NCBI RefSeq assembly: GCF_905220365.1 | Contig: NC_061139.1 | Coordinates: 13,415,001 to 13,479,000 of the forward strand | Source: Vanessa cardui | Lineage: Eukaryota; Arthropoda; Insecta; Lepidoptera; Nymphalidae | Length of the DNA stretch: 64,000 bases | Reading direction: 5' to 3' | Shown: positions 1 to 12,299 of the stretch, one piece after another | How positions within the stretch are numbered: position 1 is the stretch's first letter | How the letters are laid out: the number at the start of each line of letters is the position of its first letter | Position numbers and translations under genes: made by a program | The notes under the pieces: generated by a model | The model's database searches: none | Told to the model about the DNA's origin: nothing | What the model saw: only the letters and a program-made list of their open reading frames with translations

Positions 1-3000
1 TGGCAAAGTTCTGCAGTATTTGATCATGTATTTTATTATAGTATTCATCGATCTAAGTAATATATTTGTATGAGATACATGATTTGAATTAGTTTGGCGA
101 AGTTGCCAAGCCCACGTGTCGCCCGACGCCGTCGCACGTATTTAGGATTGTTCGAATGAGACCCGCGGCTGTCGTAATGAGTAAGATGTTGAAAAACAAA
201 TTATAGCTGCGAGAGTTTCGGAGCACTCTGTGGATAATTAGAAAGTTGAGTCCCTAATGCCGGATTGCGGATCCGAATGAAGTTTTCATCGAGCAGCTTT
301 AGAAGATTCTCGCGTCGTATTTATTCCAAGTCTTGGCACAAATTCTGTTCAAATAATCTCTGATTAAATTTTAATACTTACGTATTTTCAACATACATTT
401 GCGTTATATACGAACTGTACTTTGACGTCGTTACAGAGACTCACAGACGATATCGTACCAAGTTATTATTATATTTATAAGTTATTACATATGAATACAT
501 TGTTGAAAAATAATCCTCAATTGTTATTTTAAGGTTCTTCTTTAAAGATTTCTTTGTTTTCAGACTTTTGTCAATCAAAAAATCGGTAAGTAATGATGTA
601 ATTCGTTTATATAGAAAAAATACAATTTTGATTAGTTGAAGTAACAAAAAGGCTATCTCAGAGTGCATATTATAACAATTGTATTCACATTGCCTGCATT
701 AATTGAGATACCTTTACGTTAGAGGCCTCTTTCCTTTGACACGTGGGTACAGCGGGGCCTCCGAGTGAAACATTTAAAGAGTCGTAATTTAAAATTCGAA
801 CGGCTTGATGTTGCACAAAAATAAGCAGCCACAGTATTTAGGACGGGAGTTCATCAACCACCGCCATTCATCTCCTGTCCCGGCATCACCATCAGTTAAC
901 GTCGCCGTTTTATTGTGAATCTTTTTCATTCACTCGACGCCATTTTTTATCTTTCAAAGTATGACAGTAATTTGTTTAGAGATACATTTAGAAATAATAT
1001 GTATTCACGCGGCGCGTCGCTGGAGGATTTAATTACACTGAGTTTTAGGTATTCAATATTGCTGCGAGTTTAATTATAATTTATGCAAACATTAAGCATC
1101 ACAACTCTTTAGCGATGTGACAAACAATCTTGAAACTCCGCAAGTAAGTTTTCTGTGATACACAAACATATACTGGGAATACATTTTATTTACATATGTT
1201 TTCAAAATGGCGAACGCGCAGAATGAGTTGATTGAATGGAAGCGTATTGCTTGCTTAATGATTACTTAACAACATACAACATGAATCTGTACGATCGGGT
1301 ATGAGCACATCTCAAGCGTAAGTTTGTTACATTGGTTATATTTTGTTAAATATCTAAATATATTACGTAACTGCAAGATATTTGTAGAAACAACATCATG
1401 TCTTTGTTGTAAAATGCATGATTCTTAAGTTTATATTGACTTTATTCAAAATCTATTTCTTTGAAATATAATGCTACTTAGCGTTAAAACCGTCGTATAG
1501 TGCAACTTAAATAGTTTTATGTAATTTGTACCGTAAAATCTGAACATGGGAAAATAAAATCATATTATTGAGATGGGATGGAGATATGACCTGTGGACAA
1601 ACTATTTGTCGGGACAAATAGTTTGTCCCACAGGTTGTGAGTAGGTACACTTTACAATTTATTAATATAAAGACTAGTAACTGATCCTGACACGTAACAG
1701 CGTTAACGTTCCCTAAAAGATGATATTTTATTATTATATCGTTCTTAATATACATAATCATTTCATGAATTTAACCGTTTTACGAAATAAAAGCTTCCAT
1801 AATTATATAAAAACACGTGTAGAGAATTTCATAACGTTGTGTAGTATTTCCAATGACACATATTCAACACATCTGACAAGTTCAGGGCCGCCGATGGACG
1901 TCAACGGAGTTCGGCGGTTCTATTCCCGGCAGTGACACGTCCCCGCTTCGGTGCTCACGGAGCGCTGCGGGATCTTGGCAGGGCCGCAGGGTCGTTGCTC
2001 GCATACTTCGCTATAATTAATCTTGATGCAAATTCCCAACCTGCAATTTTGCCTTCACCTTTTAGAAGTGACAGAACATTGTTACGACATCGGACGATTT
2101 CTATTCCATCGCTGCAATGTAATCGACGACCGCCGTACCGTCAGCATAAAACGTGTGTAATTATACAAATGAGTTAGATGCTTACAAAAACTAATTCATA
2201 TACCTTAGACCCCGTTTTAGTAATGTGTCATTTTATAAGTAGTTGGTTGATATGAATCTGACCTTTCAAACATTCATCTCGTGTTCGGCGCGGCGGTGAG
2301 AAAAATCGTGAAAAGCCCTGCGTGCTGATTGAAATCTGCCACGTGTATCCAACCCGCATTGAAGGAGTGTGGTCGTCAGAATCTTATCTTATTTTTGAGA
2401 AAGATAGACATGAACAGACTGTTACTTTGTATGAGAAATTTATTGTAATTTTTATTGAAGTTATGTATGTGATCTATATATATTAATTTTATTTTATTAT
2501 TATTTTTATAACATTTTGTTGTGCAATACGGCATAAACAAATTAATTAACAATAACGCGATTTAATAAAGTTTCATATTCGAATTGATTTGAGCAGTTGA
2601 TTGCTAATGCTTTCAATTCGAATTCATCGTGAGCGCCGTGACAATTCAAGATTGATCTATAAATTGTTTATTGACAATAACAAGTACCTACTTTATTAGC
2701 GGTGAAGTCTGAATATCGTGTTAGTTGTATTTTATTTTTTTAATTCTAAACTTAAACAATCTTGGTTAAAAAACCGAGAAGAGTTCGTACTGAATCCAAA
2801 TATAGTAAATATGATTTACCATTTAAATACTTTATAAGTACTCAACACTTATCTGAAGCTATTACATACATATATGCATTAACACACATGTCATAGTATT
2901 GCTAAGAACACATGGTTTTGAATATAGTTAAAAAAATATGTACATTTAATTGGATGTTATTTTATAAATATTTGTTGTAAACAATGATTTGCCAGATTTT

Positions 3001-5817
3001 AACCGAAGCGTGCGAGCTTGGCAAGATGTGTGCATTGACGTCAGACTTCTGGACTCTTCAGCCAATACTGTTGCCAGGTGAACAGTGTAAAGTAGCAAAT
3101 TGTACATAGCTGTTGGAGGAATGCCTCGGACGTCAACCGCCGCAGCCGCCAGGGAGTCTGGCTGGGCGAAACTTGGACCGGCCGCAAGACGAGCAACGTG
3201 ACGACTGCCGGAACAATTAACAATAAGCCTTAAAACCTCGCATCGCAGTTCGCTTCTCAGTAACGCTACAGTCGCGGCCACAGCGGGGCATGGCGCGGAC
3301 AGCACTCTGAGAATGTCAGGGTAATTCAATATTTGTGACAAAATTCGAATTCTCGCTGCACTCGCGGCAATTTGTCTGAAAGCATTGTCCCTCTCGGGCC
3401 GCGCGGCCGCAGCGCTCGCGTCACGCTCGACTCTCAGATGGAATAGCAATCAGTCAAACATTTGCATTGCATTTAAAAATAACTAATACGAAATATATTG
3501 GAAATAAATTTTCTTTAAGAAACAACTCAAATAGTATCTGTCAATATATTCATTATTTATTGGAGAAATTGTAGCAGTCAACATACAAAATCTTATTCTT
3601 ATACAGATCATGTAAGTAGTCAAAATATAAAGGGCTTTTATATTCAGACCCTCGAGAAGGAAGGGTTGCGAAGGTTCTTTCAATTTGAAGGGTTTGCAAA
3701 GTTTCATTGGATAAACGCTATCAGGCGGCAATTGTAACTGATAGTTATCCAACATTATTGCCAAGTTCCACGAGCCGATTCGAAACATAAATTAACGCTC
3801 TGAGTAAACTCCCAACTTACAACTCTGCCGTCAAGTTTACCCTCTCCTAACCTTCGGTATTCGTCCCAAATAACTATTTGAATTCTATCTTCACAATCAT
3901 AAGGTTTTAAATCGCTTGAATCTAATTTAAGAGATTCCTTAAAATTGTCTTTAATCCATTCAGCTCCTTATAGTGTCTAGCTTAGAGTGTAATTTCCAAT
4001 GTTAAGTTTTTCTTATACAATCAGCTAGGTGGATGTTTAGTAAAGTCTAGTGAATAGTCCTTATCAAATGATTACTCAACAAGCATCAGAACAGTTCTGA
4101 CTATTTGAATTGTCTTAATGATGAAGTTAAACTATTAGATAACTTAAACGTCACGTCACGAATTATTATATTATAGAAGATGATAAACTGAGCGAAGAAG
4201 TAATAATAAATAATAATTATAATTGAGATCACTACGCCCGAAAGACATACGTAGAACTGATTGCAGGGAACATCTTGTATTTGTTTGCCGCTTGCGGTTA
4301 TCACGTGGTCTCGGCCGAAGGAAAATACCGTTAAGTCGTTTGTTACGGTGAAAGTTATTACGAACTGCGACGTTGTGTTCTCTAAGCGGACTCAACAACA
4401 ACACCTCTCAATTTACTTAAAATAACATTTATAATTATCTAGAAAGAGTTATGGTCCGTAATAGTCAATGATATACATTTTCAATCTTTCGGTATTAATT
4501 ATATTTTCCTTCAGCGTACGATATTGTTGGATACAAGATATAAATGATCCTCTTAATCTTCATTAACCGTTGCCTACACGAGTGTACACGGCATAGCCAC
4601 TGTTGTAGCATCAAACTTGAAACCGTGCCAACGCGGCATATTACAGAAGTTTGTCCCTAACGAGTCACCCGGATGCATTAAAGCCAAAACTTTAATATAG
4701 TTTTAGCAACTCGACTTAAATTTTGATTAAAAGAAAATAAGGACAGCAAATAATACTCTCTAGTGTCTTAAATCTTAAAACTTTGCCGTATTCGCTGATG
4801 GTAATACTTAAAGACGCGGGTAATTAATTGACCACATATATATTTAAGCAGATATATTTAAATTGCTATGCCCACCACTTCGTGCGAGTTTGAACAAAAC
4901 GAAGAAGTTATTGTCGAGATCACAGACTTTAGGTTAACTCCTGTATAAGACGGCTTTTGTGGTATTAAGTCTTTGGTTAAATAAAAGTAACATAAGTTTC
5001 TCCTTATTACTTCAGCTATCTGTCAGTTGAAGTCCCGTCGAAATTAGTCCAACCGTTCCAGAGCCGGAACAATGTAAATGTAAATAAAAAAGCAGTTATT
5101 TTAATGTTACAAACAGATACTTCGATTTTATTATATATATAGTCCTTATCATCATTATTATATATATAGATAAATATCTCAATGTCATAAGTTGACATAC
5201 AGTAGAATGGGTCATCTGTGTTTCAATTTATTAGGCCTATGGCATGCTGGCTCGACGCGGTCATGTTTACAAAGCATTCCGGTTGCCCGCGGGAATACTT
5301 TGATATTCACGCAAATCAATTTCGTATTTTTTATTCAATCCAAAATGGTCAGACCCCACTCGCGCGGAATGTTACAAACACTGAAAGTCAATTTTATATA
5401 CATATTACTTATTTACAAGTCGTTTCATCTCGTAGTCCGTTATTAACAAAATAATCTACATTGTTATGTTGCAGTTGAGTAACGAGGTTCAATGCTGTCA
5501 CATGAGTTTCTATAAATTTACGAAATAATTATATTAAAAAAGTATAACCGTAAAAAAGAAACTTTATTCGTTAATAATTTAAAAATTATAGAAATAAAAA
5601 TCTCACAGAACATTTATAATTTTCTTTAATGCGCTATCAAAAAATAAGCAGCACTTTCTTATTGAATTTATTTGATGTGCTGCTGTTTTTAACTTTTATG
5701 TTACTGCACAAACAAGATATCGACATTATTTCGCGACCAACCAGTCACACGTACATTATTATTATTAATTATTAATATTTTACAAAACATATAAGAATAT
5801 CAGTAACCGCTTCATAG
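1..5817. other. Gene-free A+T-rich sequence with one GC-rich block
   Basis: I recognise no exon, RNA gene or intact transposon here. Most of the stretch is A+T-rich. A GC-rich block at about 2960-3440 keeps a 167-codon frame open on the minus strand (3449 down to 2946), but the frame has no ATG near its 5' end, matches no domain I know and is alanine/arginine/leucine-rich as expected from GC-rich DNA, so I do not call it a gene. A near-perfect hairpin lies at 1589-1635. A weak inverted repeat (AGCAGCAC / GTGCTGCT, 19 nt loop) lies near 5645-5685. Confidence 0.6.
1589..1635. repeat. Near-perfect inverted repeat, 22 bp arms
   Basis: The left arm at 1589-1610 and the right arm at 1613-1635 are reverse complements except for one extra C in the right arm. 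The loop is only two bases (GG). No transposon end or target-site duplication is visible next to it. Confidence 0.9.
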
Positions 5818-5823
5818 TTTATT
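5818..5823 (-). promoter_or_regulatory. Candidate polyadenylation signal of MADF-BESS gene 1
   Basis: Read on the minus strand this is AATAAA, about 55 bp beyond the TAG stop at 5878-5880. The position fits a short 3' UTR. The cleavage site itself cannot be seen. Confidence 0.5.
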
Positions 5824-5877
5824 AACAATATAAAATACTTAAAAATAATTCCTTAAGAGATTAAACCTCACTTAAAG

Positions 5878-6672
5878 CTAGTCGATATCTTTTTTAATTT
5901 CAACCATTTCGTAGCTGGACGAGGGCATGTTGTAGCGCATGTAGGGCTCGTTGAAGGGCTGCGCCCTCGCTTTTCTCCTTATTTCCTGTATCAGTTTGAT
6001 CACTCCCATCTGGAACTCCAACGTCTCGTCGTCGTCCAGCTTGTGTAGGCTCGGCAGGAGGCTCTTGAAGAACGAGATGTGAGCGTCCTCGACGTGGGCG
6101 GACTTGACGTCCATGTAGTGGATGTAGCCGGCGTCTTGCTCCTCCTGCTCGTGTGTTTTCAGCCGCTTGGCTGGTCTGTTGCTGCTGCTGGCGACGCTGT
6201 CGGAAGCGTCGTCACTGTTGTACTCCTCTATCTTATCTTTGCTCGCCTCCGCGTCCGTGCTGTCGCCCTTGTTGTAGTTCTTCAGAAGAAACTTCAACTG
6301 TTCGTGATACACGTACGGCTTGAACTTCCGTTTATCTTCAGAGACCGTCTTTTTCCAGGCGTCTCGGATGTTGGTCCATTTCTTCATAACCGTTTTGACT
6401 GTAAAAGGATTTTATATTATTAGTACGTTATACATTCACACAAACCAGACGCTGGCTGTCTATCTAAAACCAGGGTACGCGTTCGTTATCTCACCATAGA
6501 CATTTTTTTCTTTACGAAGCATATCATTAAACTCGGGATTCAGAATCCTACAAATATCTTTCCACGCGTTCGATCTCAAAACGAAGTCCTTATGGCTCTC
6601 CAGGCTCTTGTCCCAGAGTCCCGGCCGGCTGTGCACCAGGCTGATGAGTAGCTCGGGGTCGATTTTGTCCAT
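5878..6672 (-). CDS. MADF-BESS domain protein, gene 1 (two exons, 232 aa)
   Basis: Probable sequence-specific DNA-binding or chromatin regulator of the insect Adf1-like family, acting in the nucleus. Exon 1 runs 6672-6495 and exon 2 runs 6398-5878. The 96 bp intron has a GTGAGA donor and a TTTTACAG acceptor and is phase 1, restoring a valine codon (G|TC). The joined frame is 233 codons including TAG. The MADF domain covers about residues 6-101, with LLISLVHSRPGLW near the start and MKKWTNIRDAWKK after the junction. A basic PAKRLK stretch at 135-140 resembles a nuclear localisation signal. The BESS motif lies at about 162-200 (ISFFKSLLPSLHKL...IKLIQEI) and usually mediates protein-protein contacts. 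I chose the ATG at 6672 because it has a good context (GACATGG) and opens directly on the MADF domain. An in-frame ATG at 6840 would add 56 arginine-rich residues that look like untranslated GC-rich leader. Confidence 0.9.
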
Positions 6673-7010
6673 GTCGCCGGAGCATACACTGTGCGCAGTA
6701 GTATTTAAACGTAAAGTATCAACCGTCTTTAACCTTGAAACGTTCACGGCCGCGAGTCGTTCCTTTGTTATGCGGCGCCGACGGTTACACAACGCGAGAA
6801 CGGGAAGTCGACGTGCGCGGAGATACGGCACGGGCGACATCGGCCGTGCTCGGCGACGGACTAACGGCGCACGGCAGACGGCGGCGGGGCGGCAGCAGTG
6901 CCGGTCGGGCGCTACACGAGATCAGAAGGCCGGACGGCGGCACGGTCGGCTGCCGCGCCGTCGGGGCCGGCAGGCGCCGGGGACGGGTCGCGGCCGTTGA
7001 CCTCGTTCCG
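6673..7010 (-). promoter_or_regulatory. GC/CpG-rich 5' region of MADF-BESS gene 1
   Basis: This block lies directly upstream of the gene 1 start codon and is much richer in CG dinucleotides than its surroundings. It probably contains the 5' UTR and promoter. I could not fix a transcription start or a TATA box. Open frames crossing it in several phases are best explained by base composition. Confidence 0.5.
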
Positions 7011-7019
7011 CGAATCGAT

Positions 7020-8374
7020 ATTACTTAATTCAACTTTATTATTATTTAAGTATTGTCACGATTCTTGTTTCATATCCTTTAGGACAATGATATATATTAA
7101 GTACTTACTTACATTCAATAGTAATAAAAGGCGTTGTGAGATGAATAAGATAGTAAAAGAGGCAAGCATGCACTCGCATATCTTTTTAAAATATATCAAA
7201 TGTAATTTAATATTTTATATAGTAATAATTAATATTATTTTTAAATTAAGTATATTTATAAACATTACAAATATTAGCACATTATAAACTAAAACTCGAA
7301 TACAAGACAACAACATTTGATAACAATTTCATCCTACCTACCGGCGGTGCCTCGTACACTCGAACCCAAGCGGGATGCGTTTTATCATCTCCGAGTCCTG
7401 CTTAAGCCGTAACGAAATCGCGAGAAAACAAACTACAGGTCAATAAGGAAAACCGTGTTTGTGAAGCAGATAAAAGGTTGTTTGAGGGAAACAGCGGCCC
7501 TTTGTACGTAATCCCGGATTAGGGCCCGATCGTGTAATCCCCAGTTATTGCGGCTCGTGAAGGTGATCCTGGACTACTGAATGAACTTATGAATTTCCGG
7601 TGGCGTGGCTTATTGCTATCCGATATATCTATATTGAGCACGAGCCATGTCCTGCCACCCGACTCCGAACTGAATTTATATACTTATATTTATTATTTCC
7701 GTATTTAATAGAAATATTATAAATTTCTAAGCAATTTCTATTGTACCTTTTCAGCTTGATGTAAGTCGTCATCGTTTTAGGATGTGTATCAGGACCAAAC
7801 CCCCGACGCGGCCCACGTGCCTGTCAGCTATTGTTACCCAAGACTTCGACTACTTCAAATCTAAATCCAATCAATATGAGACACACACAATATTACTCGC
7901 GATTTTATTTCTAGATACTTAATCTCAACTCAACTTCTTAATTACTTTACATTTTTAACAGCCTATTGATTTTTCAATGAGAATTATTTTTAAAATAATA
8001 ATAATAGTAACGATTGATTGTTTGTGTTAAACTATTCCAGTTATATGGTTTAATCTTGTGATGTACTCACGGCTCTAATAGTCAAATATCAGAACACAAA
8101 AACTGGCAGAATCCCGACATATTTTGCGACCAAAAGGTAACTTTAATAAATCTATTGTGATGTTAAGGAAATCCGGAGCTGTTTAAGAAATTCGCTCAAA
8201 CGGAATAATAATCTGAATAATCCCCCATTTTTCTAAAGCATTCCTCATTTTGATTAAAGAATGCCTTTATGTCGGGCCCGAGTGCGGACATGTGTAGGCA
8301 CCGGCTTTACCTTTTATTACGGTTTATTGGGATTAAGATTTCGATTCAATTGAGTTCAAAGACGTTTTATTACA
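7020..8374. other. Intergenic, nothing recognised
   Basis: This is A+T-rich sequence with no coding pattern, tRNA-like box or transposon end that I can support. Confidence 0.6.
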
Positions 8375-8419
8375 ATTATACTCATATCCAATACTAAACG
8401 TATTGGATATGAGTATAAT
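8375..8419. repeat. Perfect inverted repeat, 19 bp arms
   Basis: The arms at 8375-8393 and 8401-8419 are exact reverse complements (ATTATACTCATATCCAATA). The 7 nt loop begins with C and ends with G, so one more pair can form, giving 20 bp. It sits about 160 bp from the next hairpin. Confidence 0.92.
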
Positions 8420-8576
8420 ATTGATAAAATAATATTTATAAATAATCTCAACAGAACTAACAAAAATCGTAATTCATATCAAGTTTTTAATATTTTCTAG
8501 GTTTAATGAAGATATGGGGTTCGTGATAGGCTAATGTTTATACTATGAGGATCTTTTGATGACCTTCATGGTCGAG

Positions 8577-8628
8577 TAGTGTGTACAACGCTTTGCATAG
8601 GTATCTATGCAAAGCGTTGTACACACTA
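8577..8628. repeat. Perfect inverted repeat, 24 bp arms, 4 nt loop
   Basis: The arms at 8577-8600 and 8605-8628 are exact reverse complements (core GTGTACAACGCTTTGCATAG) with loop GTAT. The right arm runs straight into the SINE-like segment that follows. It occupies the place where a pol III box A would be expected, about 40 bp before box B. Confidence 0.95.
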
Positions 8629-8830
8629 TAGCTAGCCTCATCGAGGTCCCGGGTTCGATTCCTGTCCGAGTAGATGTAGAAAAAGTTTATTCGTTTTCTA
8701 TTTTGCCTTGGGTCTGGGTATTTGTGGTATCGTCGTTGCTACTGATTTTCCAAAACACAAGTGCTTTTTCTACTTACATTGGCATCAGAGTAATGTATGT
8801 GATATAGTCCAATATTTATTTAGTTATTTA
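8629..8830 (+). mobile_element. SINE-like element (type 2) lacking a recognisable box A
   Basis: The segment holds a tRNA-like box B (GGTTCGATTCC, 8652-8662). It is followed by a body reading GTCTGGGTATTTGTGG, then CAAAACACAAGTGC, and ends in an A+T-rich TTATTTAGTTATTTA tail. From memory this body resembles a widespread lepidopteran SINE, but I have not compared it. No box A is found upstream because the 24 bp palindrome lies there, so the head is damaged or rearranged. The open frame across it (8607-8807) is not a gene. Confidence 0.6.
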
Positions 8831-9723
8831 TCATGTGTCGCATCTTGGTACACCAACTAGTACGCCGTGTCGACAATTATTAAAAATAAACTCTTACTCA
8901 ATATGTAGGATGAATGATATATATTAAATATTGGTCCATATTGGACCAGCATGGTGGAATAAATTTTAAGCGAAGAACAATTACAGGAGAACTTCGTGGG
9001 ACACTGGTAATCATATTATTTGCTTCAGTGACTTCCTCGCAACGACCAACGAGCACACCGGGGAGCCGGCAGTACCTGCGTACAATAGGGTACTAGTTGT
9101 TTTCTTGTAAATTGTTATTGTAGCACAATAGATGAAGACCATTATCAGTGGAACGAGTTAAACGGTAAACACTCACCATTCGGCACCACGACACCATCGC
9201 CATCAGTTATTGATCTTTTAATGAAGACCCCTTTATCAATAATCCGGTCCCTCTCAGGTTAAACTTATATCTTATTCTTTTTTCTTCGCTATGATGACAA
9301 ACGAAAATCTTTACTTTCGCATTTATAATATTTAAATAAGCGCTGTTACTGAACCGATTTGATTCAAATCAACAATCAAATCTTTATCAACTGACAGAAT
9401 AATATTATTTGAAGATAGTTTCTGTTAATCTTCCAACATTATGTTTAAAACACAATTGATTCTTACGTACATGTATATAAGATCCCTTTTCCCTTATCTC
9501 CGGGGATTTGTACTATTTAAAGGTATATCTCGATGACTAGCCGTTCTCCTTGAACTTGAAGCGACTTACTCGGATTATCTGTACCTACTGGTGTACGAAG
9601 CTGAAGATCTGGTACTAATGCGCTTATCTCAGAAACTATCGGTCCGATTTACAAATCATTTTTGCATTACCTATCTCATTTATACAGGTTGGTAGAAAAT
9701 TTAAATGATATTTACCCACCACG
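8831..9723. other. Intergenic, nothing recognised
   Basis: Mostly A+T-rich sequence without coding signal. A short stretch near 9345-9365 (CTGAACCGATTTGAT) resembles an internal piece of a decayed LINE repeat but is too short to call. Confidence 0.5.
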
Positions 9724-9733
9724 GATACCGGAT

Positions 9734-10050
9734 GAGACCTATGAGGATGAGCCGATATAGCCCTTTGGTTAGAACGCGTGCATCTTAACCGATGATTCCA
9801 GATTCAAACCCAGGCAAAGCAGTACTGAATAATCATGTGCTTAATTTGTGTTTTTAATTCATCTCGTGATCGGTGGTGAAGGAAAACATCGTGAGGAAAA
9901 CTACATGTGTTTTATTTCATAGAAATTTTGCCACATATGCATTCCACCAACCCGTATTGGAACAGAGTGGTGGAATATGTTCCAAACCTTCTCCTCAAAG
10001 CGAGGGGAGGCCTTGGAACAGTAGGAAATTTACAGGCTGTTGTTGTTATT
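9734..10050 (+). mobile_element. tRNA-derived SINE (type 1) with target-site duplication
   Basis: The head carries degenerate pol III boxes. The body has the family landmarks in order: CATCTTAACCGATGATT, TTCAAACCCAGGCAAGCA, a segment on the pattern TGCTTAATTTGTGTTT..AATTCATCTCGTG, GGTGAAGGAAAACATCGTGAGG, GCCACATATGCATTCCACCA, TTCCAAACCTTCTCC, and a terminal TACAGGCTGTTGTTGTT tail. An exact 10 bp direct repeat, GATACCGGAT, flanks it at 9724-9733 and 10051-10060. That is the signature of LINE-driven insertion and fixes both ends. Confidence 0.9.
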
Positions 10051-10060
10051 GATACCGGAT

Positions 10061-12299
10061 ACCAGTAACTCGTGAAACCGGACATCTAGCTAGTATTCTA
10101 AAAACGAATCACGAAATGCCTACCGTTTACTTTCCAATACAAATAACAAAATCAAAATATGCTTTACTCAAGCCGGCACGAAGAAGATCTGAAGTCGAAA
10201 ATTTAAATAATAAAGGGATTCTCAGGTCGATATGCAGTTTACTTACTTACAAAGTGTTTATTTTTTAAACAAGATCTTGCCTAAAAATTAACAAAAAATA
10301 TTAAATCTCGATCATTTTGCACAAAATTAGAAGCAATATCTAATAATGATTTAAATTTATTAAAAGACGACGTTATTTATCAATGTGCTAGCTTTGTTAC
10401 ATTAACATAGATTACGTTCAAGCGAATTTAATGAATTGTGTAACATTAAGTGGTTTTAGCTGTCAGAATTATTAGCAACGAGATCTCTGGTTTCAATATT
10501 AAGTAATCAGTAGTTATTTAACATGACAATATTTATAGCAGGTCTTAAAACAAACATGGAAAATTATCTTTAGTTGCCCATTCAAATTAAAAATTAAAAC
10601 GATATACCCGGTCATTAAAAAAATTAACAAGAACTTCGGAACTGGCTATCCATTCGAACAATAATTTCCTCTTGTTTTAGTTATAAGTCAGGTAGCATTA
10701 TATTATTATCAATATGGAAACGACGAAACATCAAACGCTAGACGTTGTAAACATAATTTGTTTTCACAAATAAGAGCGAGCCTTTGAAGACAAAAAACTG
10801 ACTTCCGCACATTTTTCATAAACAAGGAAAATATGTCTCCGTCGGTGACGTCACGCGCTCACGCACCATTAAACACCAAATAATTTGCGAAATCTGCGAA
10901 AACAGGCTCGTCGACTGAACGTAATGAAGTCATTAGTGTTGCTGAGAGACGGACACATTGACATCTTACTCGCGTCGATGTACAAGTATTATGTACACGG
11001 TTACGTATATTAAATTCATTAAAATGGCAATATATCAGAATAATCCAAGCCGGTCCTCGTTTCTAGAACCAACTCAATAGATTTGTAAATGGAAATTATT
11101 CAGATGGCGTAAGTGCACCAAAACGCGGTGATCTCGTTGGTGTCGCAGGGGCGGGACGAAGGACGCCTTTTCTCTCAAAAAGAAAGTTTTCGAGCGTATA
11201 CTGGCTGCTTCATTGGTGTGTGGTACACATATATATCAGAATTTCATCAAACACAAGCAAAAAATATTCTTATATAAGCAAATAAAAATTGGTATTCGCG
11301 CTCCCCTTGCGTTATGGCTACCAATGGCTCAGTCTTGACTCAATTATTTTATAATTGAATAAATTTGCAAATGTTTATTCATATTTATGTTTGTATTTCA
11401 AACAACACGAGCCATGCTAATACGTTAGAAAAATCACAGTCAATTACAAATTATTAATTTGTTTTTAAAGAATACAACTCACAAGTACCTAATATATTTA
11501 AACATTGACATTCGAAAAGCGAAGTTTACGTCAATGGCATATAATTGGCAATTTCTGAGAAGTAGCATCTGCAAATATTATTATGAACAAATGTACCGTG
11601 AGAGTCGCGGGGAGCGACACGCCGCCGCTGGCGCAGCGCCAAGCCCGGACTCTGCAATCCGTCAGCCCTGATGATCGAAGTGATCCGTCGCCGCTTCCGA
11701 CACGCGACAACACTCCTCCTGAAGAACACGAACTAACCTACATACATACAAGCACATACTGGAGTTACCGGCTAGCTTAAAGGCTGCAGTGAAGGAGAAG
11801 CATTGTTGAAATTCCGGGTCGCTCCAACGAATAGTTGTTTGTAGGATTTTACTGTTAACTAAAACCATTGGAGCACGGAGAGTGGGTTAGGGTAGCAAGT
11901 AGTAGCAGCATGTGTCAAACTTTGTCCCAGCAAATTAAGAGTAAGGGCATGGCAAATGCATTGTTTGTGCACACACTTGTATCCTAAATGATGTCCTGCG
12001 CAGTTGGCTGGGCTTTATTAGGTCATAGAGACTTCATTAAATATGTACAACATTAGTGGGTTGTTTCCACTTATTACGAATATAGTATTTTAACTTATTT
12101 TAAAAAGTGGAAATACAATCAAAAGGTATTTTCACTTCTATAAAATTAATTAATAAAGAAACCTGACTTTGTTAAATAAGCAACGCTTTGTTTTATATTT
12201 TTTGACATTAAAATCAAAATATTTGTAAATTGATATTTTATCAGTCGACAAACGTATCAAAACTTCGGTTGTTTTTTCCATAGAATTGAAAACATATCA
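10061..12299. other. Intergenic sequence with minor repeat scraps
   Basis: No gene is recognised. At 10147-10174 a scrap (ATCAAAATATGCTTTACTCAAG) resembles the reverse complement of the jockey-like 3' tail seen at 21169. The short open frames at 11526-11868 lie over a small GC-rich patch and overlap on both strands, as expected of chance frames. Confidence 0.5.

Noticed and set aside
3018..3070. TGGCAAGATGT, similar to the 5' part of insect miR-31
   Set aside because: Only the first 11 bases agree, the rest of the mature sequence differs, and no complementary arm forms a proper hairpin nearby.
5100..5175. Direct repeat of TATTATATATATAG
   Set aside because: It is low-complexity A+T sequence with no other sign of a mobile element.
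6673..6840. 56-residue N-terminal extension of MADF-BESS gene 1 from the ATG at 6840
   Set aside because: It is arginine-rich, lies in the CpG-rich promoter-like block and adds no domain. The ATG at 6672 has a better context and fits family length.
8629..8700. Possible tRNA gene (box B GGTTCGATTCC)
   Set aside because: There is no box A, no anticodon arm and no acceptor stem. The downstream body looks like a SINE.
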